51,475 nt of DNA, taken from positions 1-51,475 of the forward strand of contig NZ_JANHJQ010000021.1 of the NCBI RefSeq assembly GCF_024609785.1, in the 5' to 3' direction. Positions 7,615-15,944 of the stretch are shown one piece after another. The notes beneath the pieces were generated by a model. It was not told the DNA's origin and did not search any database. It was given only the letters and a program-made list of their open reading frames with translations. Position 1 is the stretch's first letter. Every line of letters starts with the position of its first letter. Both the position numbers and the translations under genes were made by a program. This DNA is from Pseudalkalibacillus decolorationis. GTDB lineage: Bacteria > Bacillota > Bacilli > Bacillales > Fictibacillaceae.

Positions 7615-7656
7615 AGTTCAATGTTGTCACAGGATGTGACGTATTTAGTTGAACTT
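7615..7656. repeat. Repeat D, copy 3
   Basis: The arms AGTTCA/TGAACT surround GTCAC-AGGAT-GTGAC. This is the third compensated version of the D hairpin, near the end of the C mosaic. Confidence 0.65.
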
Positions 7657-7704
7657 CATTAACAAGATTCGTCTATTTTTTGAACAGACACATATAAACA
7701 AACT

Positions 7705-8490
7705 CTAGTTTCCAGCACCACGGTACTTGGTCACACCGATATTCCAGAGGATGATCGAAAAGATAAAGAACGCGATCCCCATGACCGGAGTCAGAAATGC
7801 ATATAGATACCAATCGGTTTTACCAAGGAAAAAGGCAGCTGGACACACGCCGACAAATGCGAACGGCAGAATCCATGTAAGGACAAATCGAATAATTTGA
7901 TTGTATATATTAACCGGATAACGCCCGAAGTTTCCGATATTATACATCATTGGCATGATCGCAGTCCGACTGTCCGACCAAAAGCTTATCGTTGCAATGC
8001 TTATGAAGATCCCTGCATAGACAAGCGATCCACCAAGCACAAATAATAGGAACAATACTGGGTCATACCACTCAATGGTCAGCCCTAAATTTTGACCCGC
8101 ATAAACCATTACAACGAGTCCAGTTATGACCCCAAACATTGACTCAAGCTCTAACCGTTCAAGAATGACTTGAAATAAGCTATGAATCGGACGTGTTAAG
8201 ATTCGGTCCAGTTCACCTTTGACAATATACCGTTCGTTGAAGTCCCAAATGTTAAAAAAGGTCGAGAAGACGGCAAATGGGATGAGGAAAAATCCATAAA
8301 TAAAGATGATCTCATCCTTTGTCCACCCACTTAATAACTTCGTATGTCCGAAAACGACTAGGATAAAGACAAGGTTAACCGCTTGAAAAAGCAAATCTGA
8401 GAATATTTCCACGATCATATCCGTTCGGTAGGTTAATCGCGTTTTCATATACTGCCCGACATATTGCATGAAGATTGAAACATAGGACAT
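7705..8490 (-). CDS. ABC-2 type transporter permease (second subunit)
   Basis: 261 aa with about six hydrophobic segments. It belongs to the ABC-2 family permease group (DUF990-like), recognisable by the FFNIWDFNERYIVKGELDRI segment. It pairs with the permease at 8497-9288 and the ATPase at 9281-10297. It starts 6 nt after the stop of the upstream permease, with GGAGGG 9 nt before the ATG, so the three genes form one operon. The substrate is unknown; drug or lipid-linked export is usual for the family. The mosaic repeat C copy 1 begins 15 bp after its stop codon. Confidence 0.85.
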   Translation of the reverse strand: MSYVSIFMQYVGQYMKTRLTYRTDMIVEIFSDLLFQAVNLVFILVVFGHTKLLSGWTKDEIIFIYGFFLIPFAVFSTFFNIWDFNERYIVKGELDRILTRPIHSLFQVILERLELESMFGVITGLVVMVYAGQNLGLTIEWYDPVLFLLFVLGGSLVYAGIFISIATISFWSDSRTAIMPMMYNIGNFGRYPVNIYNQIIRFVLTWILPFAFVGVCPAAFFLGKTDWYLYAFLTPVMGIAFFIFSIILWNIGVTKYRGAGN

Positions 8491-8496
8491 AGTCGA

Positions 8497-9288
8497 TTAC
8501 CCTCCCTGAATGACCATTTGTTTTTTCGCAAGCACCCATAGTATTTGAATCGGTATGAATAGGATGGCAACCCAGAGGAACTGCATCATAATCGCGTTCC
8601 AAACCTCTGAACCAGCAAAACCACCTGTGAAGATCATACTCGGTACATACGAGATATACTGAAATGGGAAATAGCCCATGATTGACTGAGCCCATAGTGG
8701 ATAAAAGCTAATTGGTAAAAGCAATCCTGAAAAGAGATCAATAACCACTCGCTTTGCCCGAATTAAACCATCATTATTGAATAGGAAAAATGTTAGAATA
8801 CCTGTCATCAAATTAATTTGTGTATTAATCATAAAACTAAACACGATCGATATCGCAAAGAATCCCCAGGTGGCTGGGTCCGCTGAAATTTTTAAAGGAA
8901 AAATAAGACTGACGATCACCATTCCAGGCACTGAGAAAAAGAGTAGACGGAAGATCCCTTCCCCTAGTGCTTGCATCGTTTTCATGCTCAAATAGTGGTA
9001 CGGTCTTATCAATTCCACCGCAACTTTTCCCTCTTTAATTTCTAACGCGATTTCTCGATCGATATTGTTGAAATAAAAGGCACGTGCCATCCAAGCGACT
9101 GCAATATACGTCGTCATTTGAATGACTGATAGCCCTTCAATATCCTCTTTGCCCCCGTAGATCGCACTCCATAGAAAGTAATAAGCGGCGATATTAATGC
9201 TGTAAATGATGATCCCGCTGTAGTAATTCGTTCGGTACGCAAGCATCATTAGAAAGCGAATCCGGATCATTTCAATATACTTACCCAT
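8497..9288 (-). CDS. ABC-2 type transporter permease (first subunit)
   Basis: 263 aa from the ATG at 9288, which overlaps the ATPase stop by 8 bp (ATGGGTAA). The site GAGGAAGG lies 8 nt upstream. The open frame extends upstream to 9357 inside the ATPase gene, but that part has no ribosome site. About six membrane segments are present, with NIDREIALEIKEGKVAVELIRPYHY as the typical cytosolic loop of this permease family (compare GELDRILTRPIH in its partner). It forms a heterodimeric channel with the following gene. Confidence 0.85.
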   Translation of the reverse strand: MGKYIEMIRIRFLMMLAYRTNYYSGIIIYSINIAAYYFLWSAIYGGKEDIEGLSVIQMTTYIAVAWMARAFYFNNIDREIALEIKEGKVAVELIRPYHYLSMKTMQALGEGIFRLLFFSVPGMVIVSLIFPLKISADPATWGFFAISIVFSFMINTQINLMTGILTFFLFNNDGLIRAKRVVIDLFSGLLLPISFYPLWAQSIMGYFPFQYISYVPSMIFTGGFAGSEVWNAIMMQFLWVAILFIPIQILWVLAKKQMVIQGG

Positions 9289-10297
9289 GGATAACGCCTT
9301 CCTCGTAAATATTACGGATGATCTCTTCCGTTGACGTTTCCAGAAGCTTAAGATCAAGAATTTTATGATCAGCTACAACATCTTTAATTAAAACAGATAT
9401 AACCTCTTCATCATTCGTTACATTTGCCGTCCAACTGTTGGCATTTTCGCTTGGCTCCCAAACGACAAGCTCACTACCGGTGGTTTCCAGTAATTCTTCT
9501 CTCGTCTTTGGTGAAGTGAAATGAAATTGAATCTGCTTCCCTTCGCCCCAGCTCGTTTTCAATTGGCTAAGGGCTCCATCATAGATGATTTTCCCTTCAT
9601 CAAGCATGATAACTCGCTCACAAAGCGCTTCGATGTCAGTTAGATCATGTGTCGTTAGTACAACGGTTGTTTGGTAGCGATCGTTTAATTCTTTGAGGAA
9701 CTCGCGGATTTTCAGTTTTACGAGAACATCGAGTCCGATTGTAGGTTCATCAAGGAACAGCAAGGGTGGATTATGGATGAGCGCTGCTGCTAATTCACAA
9801 CGCATTCGCTGACCAAGTGATAGCTTTCTAACAGGTTTATCGAGTAATGGAGCAATGTCCAGTGCTTCAATAACCAATCCCATGTGACTTTTATAGTCTT
9901 CATCAGAAACATTGTAAACTTTTTTCAGCAGTCGGAAAGATTCCTGTACCGCGATATCCCACCATAATTGAGACCGTTGCCCAAATACAACACCGATTGT
10001 TTTCACGAACCGCTCCCGCTCTTTATGTGGATTCATCCCATTGATCCTCACGTTACCTGCAGTCGGAGTTAGAATTCCAGTTAACATTTTGATCGTCGTC
10101 GATTTACCAGCTCCGTTTTCTCCGATATAACCGACCATTTCACCTGGCTTGATTTTAAGTGAAATCGAATCCACAGCCTGATGAACCGTATAATTCCGGG
10201 TGAGTAAGTCCCTGAAAGCCCCTTTCAGCCCGGAACGACTTGAATGAGACTTGAATTCCTTCGTTAAATTATCAACATCTATCATTAAATTACTCAT
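9281..10297 (-). CDS. ABC exporter ATP-binding protein
   Basis: 338 aa. The nucleotide-binding domain has Walker A GENGAGKST (residues 59-67), Q-loop VVFGQRSQLWWD, signature LSLGQRMR, Walker B LLFLDEPTIGLD and switch TTHDLTD. A C-terminal region of about 80 residues follows, as in daunorubicin-type exporters. It energises the two permeases encoded downstream. The start has GGAGGG 9 nt upstream. It is divergent from gsaB across 258 bp, where I found no clear promoter pair. Confidence 0.9.
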   Translation of the reverse strand: MSNLMIDVDNLTKEFKSHSSRSGLKGAFRDLLTRNYTVHQAVDSISLKIKPGEMVGYIGENGAGKSTTIKMLTGILTPTAGNVRINGMNPHKERERFVKTIGVVFGQRSQLWWDIAVQESFRLLKKVYNVSDEDYKSHMGLVIEALDIAPLLDKPVRKLSLGQRMRCELAAALIHNPPLLFLDEPTIGLDVLVKLKIREFLKELNDRYQTTVVLTTHDLTDIEALCERVIMLDEGKIIYDGALSQLKTSWGEGKQIQFHFTSPKTREELLETTGSELVVWEPSENANSWTANVTNDEEVISVLIKDVVADHKILDLKLLETSTEEIIRNIYEEGVIHG

Positions 10298-10555
10298 AAT
10301 TTTCTTCCCTCCAGTTACACCATTAATAGTTTATAGACCAATCAAAAAAAACACAACATAACCGCTTCAAACATTTCTAATACTCTGCGTAACTTTTTAT
10401 AATTTGCTACAATAGGAAAGCAATCATTTTGAGGTCTGTTACCGAAATGAAAGTTGATATATCAAGGTTTATAGTTGGATTTGGCATCGCTTATTAATCC
10501 AGTTATATCGTAGCATGAATTCGGTACATGACCCCTTCATTAATAGGAGGTTACT

Positions 10556-11845
10556 ATGAAACGGAATCAATCCAATGAGTTATATGAAGAGGCACTAGAA
10601 CATATAGTAGGTGGGGTGAACAGTCCTTCACGTTCTTATAAGGCTGTTGACGGAGGTGCACCGACCTTCATGGAACGTGCTCAGGGTGCCTATTTCTGGG
10701 ATGTTGATGGCAATCGGTACATAGATTACTTGGCAGCCTATGGTCCGATCATCACTGGACACGCCCACCCTCATATTACAAAAGCAATCACTCACGCAGC
10801 AGAAAACGGGGTCCTATATGGAACATCTACAAGACTTGAAAACAAGTTCGCAAAAATGCTCAAAGATGCTATGCCAGCTATGGAAAAAGTCCGTTTTGTC
10901 AATTCTGGAACAGAAGCAGTCATGACAACAATCCGTGTAGCTAGAGCCTACACTGGCCGGGATAAAATCATTAAATTTGCAGGCTGCTACCATGGCCACT
11001 CGGATCTCGTTTTAGTTGCAGCGGGATCAGGACCGTCAACCCTTGGTACGCCAGACTCTGCTGGAGTCCCGAAAAGCATTGCACAGGAAGTAATCACCGT
11101 TCCTTTCAATGATATCGACGCTTTTAAAGAAGCCATGGATCGTTGGGGAGATGAGATTGCAGGTGTTTTAGTGGAACCAATCGTCGGTAATTTCGGAATC
11201 GTAGAGCCTGGACCTGGTTTCCTCGAGGCGGTTAATGAGATTTCCCACAACGCCGGTTCACTAGTCATTTATGATGAAGTGATCACTGCATTTCGTTTTA
11301 TGTATGGAGGCGCGCAAAACCTATTAGGTGTTGAACCAGATATGACCGCTTTAGGAAAAATTATCGGCGGCGGCTTACCGATCGGAGCATACGGGGGTAA
11401 AAAGGAAATCATGGAAAAGGTTGCACCACTTGGTCCCGCCTATCAAGCTGGCACGATGGCAGGAAACCCTGCATCGATTTCTGCTGGTATTGCCTGCCTT
11501 GAAGTCCTTCAACAAGATGGTGTTTATGAGCAGCTTGATGCACTAGGAGAAACGCTCGAGACTGAAATTGCAAAGCTTGCCGAACAATACACTGTACCAC
11601 TTTCTATTAACCGACTAAAAGGCGCATTAACCATCTATTTCGGGACGGATATAAGAGTTGTGAACTATGATCAAGCGGAACAAAGTGACGGTAAAATGTT
11701 CGCACGCTTCTTCAATCTCATGTTGGCTCAGGGCATTAACCTAGCACCATCTAAATACGAAGCATGGTTCCTAACCACCGCACATACCCAATCTGATATA
11801 AAAGAAACACTAGCTGCAGTCGAACACGCATTTAAAAAACTTTAA
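10556..11845 (+). CDS. gsaB: Glutamate-1-semialdehyde 2,1-aminomutase
   Basis: 429 aa, full family length. PLP-dependent enzyme that converts glutamate-1-semialdehyde to 5-aminolevulinate for heme and other tetrapyrroles. Motifs seen: [36 protein letters not shown] (Asp for the PLP nitrogen), and the PLP lysine in [16 protein letters not shown] lies 5 nt before ATG. In B. subtilis gsaB is the second copy besides hemL, located between ygaE and ygaF, as here. PerR control of heme genes makes the proximity to perR meaningful, but no Per box was found upstream. Confidence 0.95.
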   Translation: MKRNQSNELYEEALEHIVGGVNSPSRSYKAVDGGAPTFMERAQGAYFWDVDGNRYIDYLAAYGPIITGHAHPHITKAITHAAENGVLYGTSTRLENKFAKMLKDAMPAMEKVRFVNSGTEAVMTTIRVARAYTGRDKIIKFAGCYHGHSDLVLVAAGSGPSTLGTPDSAGVPKSIAQEVITVPFNDIDAFKEAMDRWGDEIAGVLVEPIVGNFGIVEPGPGFLEAVNEISHNAGSLVIYDEVITAFRFMYGGAQNLLGVEPDMTALGKIIGGGLPIGAYGGKKEIMEKVAPLGPAYQAGTMAGNPASISAGIACLEVLQQDGVYEQLDALGETLETEIAKLAEQYTVPLSINRLKGALTIYFGTDIRVVNYDQAEQSDGKMFARFFNLMLAQGINLAPSKYEAWFLTTAHTQSDIKETLAAVEHAFKKL

Positions 11846-11879
11846 AACAGGTAGTGGAAGTTTTTATGCACAGCTATAA

Positions 11880-11911
11880 CGAAACAGAATCCAATTAAGT
11901 TTCGAATTTTT
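11880..11911 (+). terminator. Probable gsaB terminator
   Basis: CGAAAC (11880-11885) pairs with GTTTCG (11899-11904), followed by AATTTTT. The stem is short, so efficiency is doubtful. Confidence 0.5.
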
Positions 11912-11949
11912 AGTAATTTATCTTGTTGTTTAAGGTTTTGTAACCCATC

Positions 11950-11978
11950 TTGCTTTATTGTGCAAATCGGTGTATAGT
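11950..11978 (+). promoter_or_regulatory. Likely ygaE promoter
   Basis: TTGCTT (11950-11955), 17-nt spacer, TATAGT (11973-11978), about 60 bp before the ygaE start. Confidence 0.55.
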
Positions 11979-12040
11979 CCCTTTTATCATAAATGTTTAT
12001 CATATGAACATTTTTAAAGGAAAGGAATTAATTATCCGCT

Positions 12041-13129
12041 ATGAAATTAGGTGCACGAATATTTAAAACCGGTATAGCAATCGCGTTGTCACTATACATC
12101 AGTATGTGGCTGAATCTAGATTCCCCTTCTTTTGCTGCGATTGCTGCAGTGTTTGCTATTCAACCTACGATTTACCGTTCTTATCAAACGATTATTGACC
12201 AGGTTCAGGCCAACATCATCGGTGCTGTGTTTGCTATTATTGCAGTTATTACTCTCGGAAACGAGCCAATTATAGTAGGTCTTGTTGCACTTATCGTAAT
12301 CGCAATTAACATCAAGCTGAAAATAGAAAAAACAATTCCACTCGCAATCGTTACGGTTATCATTCTAATGGTTAACCCGGGTGATCATTACATCTCTTTT
12401 GCAATTGAAAGATTCTCTGTCATTATGATTGGTGTATTGTGCTCGTTCCTTGTAAACCTTGCCTTTTTACCACCGAAATATGAGACACGGCTCTATCATA
12501 AAAATGTGAAAAATACCGAGCAAATTGCACAGTGGATTCGATTAGCCACTCGAAACGATGCTGAACGAAAGATTTTAAAAGAAGATCTCGCAAAGATTAA
12601 CGAAAACATGATTAAGGCCGACAACTACTATTTGATGTTTAAAGAAGAACGGAACTACATGAAACGTTCCGAATATACGAAAAACAGAAAGCTCGTATTA
12701 TTCCGTCACATGATCTCAACGACCAACAAAGCTGCTGCAATATTAAAAAGTCTTGACCAGCATGACCATAAAATCTATCAAATGCCTGAAATGATACAGA
12801 AGCGAATTCAGGATCAATTAGATCAACTTACAAATTATCATCAACGTATATTACTGAAATATATCGGAAAGGTTCGATACCAATCACCTGAGGAGATCTT
12901 GAACCAACTGGATCAGGATGAACAAGAACTTACGGAATACTTCATGGAGCTTTATGACAGTAAATTGGTAGATCGGGAGCAATGGATGAATGTGTTCCCA
13001 CTAATCGGTCTGATCATTGATTATAACCATCTGCTTATTCATCTTGATAAACTGATTGAAAGCTTTCACACCTATCATACAGTTGAAAATGAAGTGAAAA
13101 TTACTGACACTTATTCCACAGATGATTAA
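12041..13129 (+). CDS. ygaE: YgaE, UPF0421 / aromatic acid exporter-like membrane protein
   Basis: 362 aa. The N-terminal 140 residues hold about four to five membrane segments starting GIAIALSLYISMWLNLDSPSFAAIAAVFAIQPT, typical of the ArAE (FUSC-like) family. The rest is a charged helical cytosolic domain. The function in Bacillus is unproven; export of aromatic acids is assigned by family only. Its place after gsaB matches B. subtilis ygaE, although there the orientation relative to gsaB may differ. The stop codon TAA is also the first three bases of repeat A copy 3, so the repeat begins exactly at the gene end. Confidence 0.87.
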   Translation: MKLGARIFKTGIAIALSLYISMWLNLDSPSFAAIAAVFAIQPTIYRSYQTIIDQVQANIIGAVFAIIAVITLGNEPIIVGLVALIVIAINIKLKIEKTIPLAIVTVIILMVNPGDHYISFAIERFSVIMIGVLCSFLVNLAFLPPKYETRLYHKNVKNTEQIAQWIRLATRNDAERKILKEDLAKINENMIKADNYYLMFKEERNYMKRSEYTKNRKLVLFRHMISTTNKAAAILKSLDQHDHKIYQMPEMIQKRIQDQLDQLTNYHQRILLKYIGKVRYQSPEEILNQLDQDEQELTEYFMELYDSKLVDREQWMNVFPLIGLIIDYNHLLIHLDKLIESFHTYHTVENEVKITDTYSTDD

Positions 13130-13281
13130 GAAAAGCGCAAGCGCCCTGTTCAGGTGCAACAAGCGCTGGAAATTCTGCAACATAACACGCTTTTTGTGTT
13201 TGTGGAAGAATTGAAGCGACCTCGAGTACCTGGGTGCTGGAGCTAGACATTACATCTATGCAACTAAAATTTATACTTTCT
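13127..13281 (+). repeat. Repeat A, copy 3 (plus a truncated copy to 13342)
   Basis: This is a clean type-I A element: TAAGAAAAGCGCAAGCGCC ... GTGCTGGAGCTAGACATTAC and TTTATACTTTCTTA. A shortened second copy (AAAGCGCAAGCACCC ... TTTTATACTTTCT, 13292-13340) follows directly. The pair lies between the ygaE stop and the terminator at 13363. Confidence 0.8.
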
Positions 13282-13362
13282 TATCTTTATAAGTAAAGCG
13301 CAAGCACCCTTAATCTATACAACAAAGTTTTATACTTTCTCACCTATAACCATCTAAGAAAG

Positions 13363-13400
13363 AACGGATCGGCCATCATGTGGAGATCCGTTCGTTTTCT
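13363..13400 (+). terminator. Terminator, probably the original ygaE terminator
   Basis: AACGGATC (13363-13370) pairs with GATCCGTT (13385-13392), followed by CGTTTTCTT. It lies 234 bp after the stop codon because repeat A copy 3 intervenes. Confidence 0.65.
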
Positions 13401-13448
13401 TGTACACTAGGAGTTTAAAATTTTTCAATCAAGGGGCACAGTGAAATC

Positions 13449-13526
13449 GGGATCATTTTACTATTCGTGGCCGATATAATTCAATCCGCGACCGATATAT
13501 TGGATTTCGTGGCCGAATTAATATTG
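13449..13526. repeat. Repeat G, copy 1 (three CGTGGCCGATATAAT-like units)
   Basis: Within this stretch CGTGGCCGATATAAT, CGCGACCGATATATT and CGTGGCCGAATTAATATT follow each other at about 23-bp spacing. The leading TCGGGATCATTTTACTATTC is shared with a second copy at 31770-31825. The rest of 13527-13760 shows no supported gene; an open frame at 13467-13718 begins in the repeat and has no ribosome site. Confidence 0.65.
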
Positions 13527-13760
13527 GGGCGGAGGGAAAAGGTTATTAAATCCCCCAATAAGGCATCTCAACTCAATCGTTATTTGACTTTCCTACCTAA
13601 ATGGGTTGCAACGGATGAACTTTACATCGTTAAGTGGACGTTCCTTCGATTTATTCCTCGTAATCGTCCAATACATCCTCAAAATGCCTACTACAAATCT
13701 CAAAAAGACAACACCTAGATCCAATTCAACTTATAAATTCTGATACTAATAAGAAAAGGT

Positions 13761-13803
13761 AAAAAAGAGATGTCCCGGCCTTTAACGGCTCTGAGACATC
13801 CCT
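13761..13803 (-). terminator. Terminator of the oligopeptide transporter operon
   Basis: Minus strand: GGGATGTC pairs with GACATCTC across a 20-nt loop, followed by T6. It lies 30 bp after the last gene of the operon. Confidence 0.75.
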
Positions 13804-13832
13804 TTCACTTTTTGATAACTACCAATGTTTCC

Positions 13833-14744
13833 TCAACTCTTCATCTTTGGATCCAATGCATCACGAAGGCCGTCCCCCATCAGATTAAAACCAAGAACGG
13901 TCAGCATAATTGCGAGTCCTGGAAAAATCATTGTATATGGTGCGTCTGTAATAAATTGTCTTGAATCTGCAAGCATCGTACCCCACTCAGGAGTAGGTGC
14001 TTTTGCACCTAGTCCAAGGAACCCAAGTGCGGCTGTTTCAATAATCGCAGTTGCAATCGCAAGAGTACCTTGAACGATAATCGGTGCGAAGCTGTTAGGT
14101 AGGATATGTTGGAATAGAATCCTGCTATCCTTCATCCCCACTGCCTTTGCTGCCATTATATACTCTTCTTCCTTAATACTTAACACCTTAGATCGAACGA
14201 GCCGTCCAAAGTTCGGAATATTAATAATCGCAATCGCTATTAATGCATTTTTAAGAGATGGACCGAGAACAGCAACAATTGCAATCGCGAGCAAGATACT
14301 TGGGAAGGCAAGCATTATATCAAATATTCTCGAAATAATCGTATCAACCCAACGCCCGTAATAACCAGCAACAATCCCAAGGATGGAACCAACAATTACT
14401 GACCCCATAACCGCAAAGAATCCAACAGTTAATGAGATACGTGCTCCGTAAATAACCCGACTTAAAATATCTCTACCAAAATCATCTGTCCCGAACCAAT
14501 ATTCACTTGAAGGAGATTCGAGTTTTGCATAATTTTCAGTTGAAATCTTTTGATCGTCGATTCCCTCTGGTGCTATGACTGGTGCAAAAACGGCTAGTAT
14601 GATAAAAAAGGTAACGATACCAAGGCCAATCAATGCTAACTTGTTTTTTCGGAAATTCCTCCAAGCATCTCTCCATGGAGAAGCTGGCTTTTCATCTTGT
14701 TGATTAGGTTGAATAGGATTATCATTTCGTGCTAGTTCCGCCAT
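13833..14744 (-). CDS. Oligopeptide/dipeptide ABC transporter permease (OppC/DppC type)
   Basis: 303 aa, last gene of the operon. It has about six membrane segments, an N-terminal OppC_N segment (AWRNFRKNKLALIGLGIV) and the permease EAA loop (EEEYIMAAKAVGMKDSRILF) that contacts the ATPase. I chose the ATG at 14744 because AGGGGAAG lies 8 nt upstream; an in-frame GTG at 14753 overlaps this site. It partners the OppB-type permease encoded 14 nt upstream. Di- versus oligopeptide specificity (or nickel) cannot be told from sequence. Confidence 0.92.
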   Translation of the reverse strand: MAELARNDNPIQPNQQDEKPASPWRDAWRNFRKNKLALIGLGIVTFFIILAVFAPVIAPEGIDDQKISTENYAKLESPSSEYWFGTDDFGRDILSRVIYGARISLTVGFFAVMGSVIVGSILGIVAGYYGRWVDTIISRIFDIMLAFPSILLAIAIVAVLGPSLKNALIAIAIINIPNFGRLVRSKVLSIKEEEYIMAAKAVGMKDSRILFQHILPNSFAPIIVQGTLAIATAIIETAALGFLGLGAKAPTPEWGTMLADSRQFITDAPYTMIFPGLAIMLTVLGFNLMGDGLRDALDPKMKS

Positions 14745-14758
14745 TATCTTCACTTCCC

Positions 14759-15763
14759 CTATTGGTATTTAATTCTTGGATCGATAGCTGCGTATAAGAG
14801 GTCGACCAATAAGTTAATCATTACGAATACAAATGCGACAACGAGGATACCGGATTGAATGACAGGATAGTCACGAAAACCGATTGCATCATAAATATAT
14901 CGCCCTATTCCTGGCCAACTGAAGATCGTTTCAGTCAGGATTGCCCCCCCTAATAAAAGGCCCATTTGTAAACCAATTACCGTGAGGACGGGAACAAACG
15001 CATTCTTTAATGAGTGTTTATAAACAACCCAGAACATACGTAAACCCTTTGCTCTTGCTGTTCGGATATAATCAGAGCGCATAACCTCAAGCATGCTGGA
15101 ACGGGTCATACGAGCGATAATCGCCATCGGAATCGTTGCTAGAGCAACTCCTGGTAATATTAAATGTTTAAGGACTACTGCAAGTTGATCAAAGCGTCCC
15201 TGGATAATCGTATCAATTATGAACAAATGCGTAATTGGATCTACTGGATTCAAAATACTTTCACGGCCGGACGTTGGAAAGATTTCAAATTCAACTGCAA
15301 ATGCCCACTGTTCCATTAATCCTAACCAGAAGATTGGCATTGAGACACCGATAAGTGCAAGCAGCATTGCAATATAGTCAAACCATGAATTTTGAAACCA
15401 TGCGCTGATGATTCCAGCATTCACCCCAACGACAATCGCAATAATCATTGCAAAAAGGGACAATTCTAAAGTAGCCGCAAAGTAAGGCCAAATTTCTTCA
15501 TTGATCGGTGAATTTGTTCGAATCGACTCACCTAGGTCACCTGTAAAGAGGTCTCCTATGTAAAGAAAGTATTGAGTGTACCATGCTTCATCTAGTCCAA
15601 GGCTATCCCGCAATGCAGCCACTGCTTCTTGTGTTGCCTGCTGACCCAAAATAACCTGGGCTGGATCACCAGGAATCGCACGGATTAGCAAAAAAACAAT
15701 AAGCGTCATCCCGAACAGAACTGGAATTAACATAAGTATTCTTCGGATCGTGTATGCAAACAT
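14759..15763 (-). CDS. Oligopeptide/dipeptide ABC transporter permease (OppB/DppB type)
   Basis: 334 aa with about six membrane segments. The N-terminus FAYTIRRILMLIPVLFGMTL and the segment FLLIRAIPGDPA are hallmarks of OppB/DppB. The EAA loop is MRSDYIRTARAKGLRMFWV. AAGAGGTG lies 8 nt before the start. It is fourth in the operon after the binding-protein gene, with a 181-bp spacer that holds a weak terminator. Confidence 0.92.
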   Translation of the reverse strand: MFAYTIRRILMLIPVLFGMTLIVFLLIRAIPGDPAQVILGQQATQEAVAALRDSLGLDEAWYTQYFLYIGDLFTGDLGESIRTNSPINEEIWPYFAATLELSLFAMIIAIVVGVNAGIISAWFQNSWFDYIAMLLALIGVSMPIFWLGLMEQWAFAVEFEIFPTSGRESILNPVDPITHLFIIDTIIQGRFDQLAVVLKHLILPGVALATIPMAIIARMTRSSMLEVMRSDYIRTARAKGLRMFWVVYKHSLKNAFVPVLTVIGLQMGLLLGGAILTETIFSWPGIGRYIYDAIGFRDYPVIQSGILVVAFVFVMINLLVDLLYAAIDPRIKYQ

Positions 15764-15911
15764 TCTTTATCACCTCTTGAGACTGGCTTATACCAGAAAT
15801 ATCTAGCTGCTTATGTAAATAAGCCAAGCTGCACAACCTGATCTGAATCACCGTTATGAACAATTTATTTCTAGGGTTGTACATTATAATTACACTGTTG
15901 AAAAAAGATAG

Positions 15912-15936
15912 AAAAGGGGAGCGATTCACCCCCCAC
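15912..15936 (-). terminator. Weak terminator between binding-protein and permease genes
   Basis: Minus strand: a G-rich/C-rich stem (CCCCC...GGGG with a 7-nt loop and one mismatch) is followed by TTTTCTATCTTTTTT. Such partial terminators after the binding-protein gene are a known way of making more of that subunit than of the permeases. Confidence 0.55.
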
Positions 15937-15944
15937 ATTACCAT

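Larger units (their letters stand above)
7147..7690 (-). repeat. Repeat C, copy 1: mosaic C element with four internal insertions
   Basis: The termini AGAGGTTGTTCAAAAAGT (7148-7165) and TTTTTTGAACAGACA (7675-7689) are those of repeat C. Compared with the compact copy at 35709-35867 (read in reverse), matching blocks appear in order: about 7260-7282 (GATAAACGGCGAATTTCTGC), 7344-7359 (ACTCGGTTTTTCCGG), 7568-7595 (CTCCGGTCCTCGAAACTGTC) and 7651-7689. They are separated by four extra stretches of about 85, 60, 210 and 55 bp that hold repeats E (7182-7260, 7488-7566) and D (7441-7479, 7615-7656). No transposase gene is present, and the short open frames crossing it are not supported as genes. Confidence 0.7.

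Noticed and set aside
10298-10555. Per box or other PerR site controlling gsaB
   Set aside because: I searched the divergent region by eye and saw no match close to TTATAATNATTATAA.
13467-13718. 83-codon open frame
   Set aside because: It starts inside repeat G, lacks a ribosome site and its translation resembles no known family.
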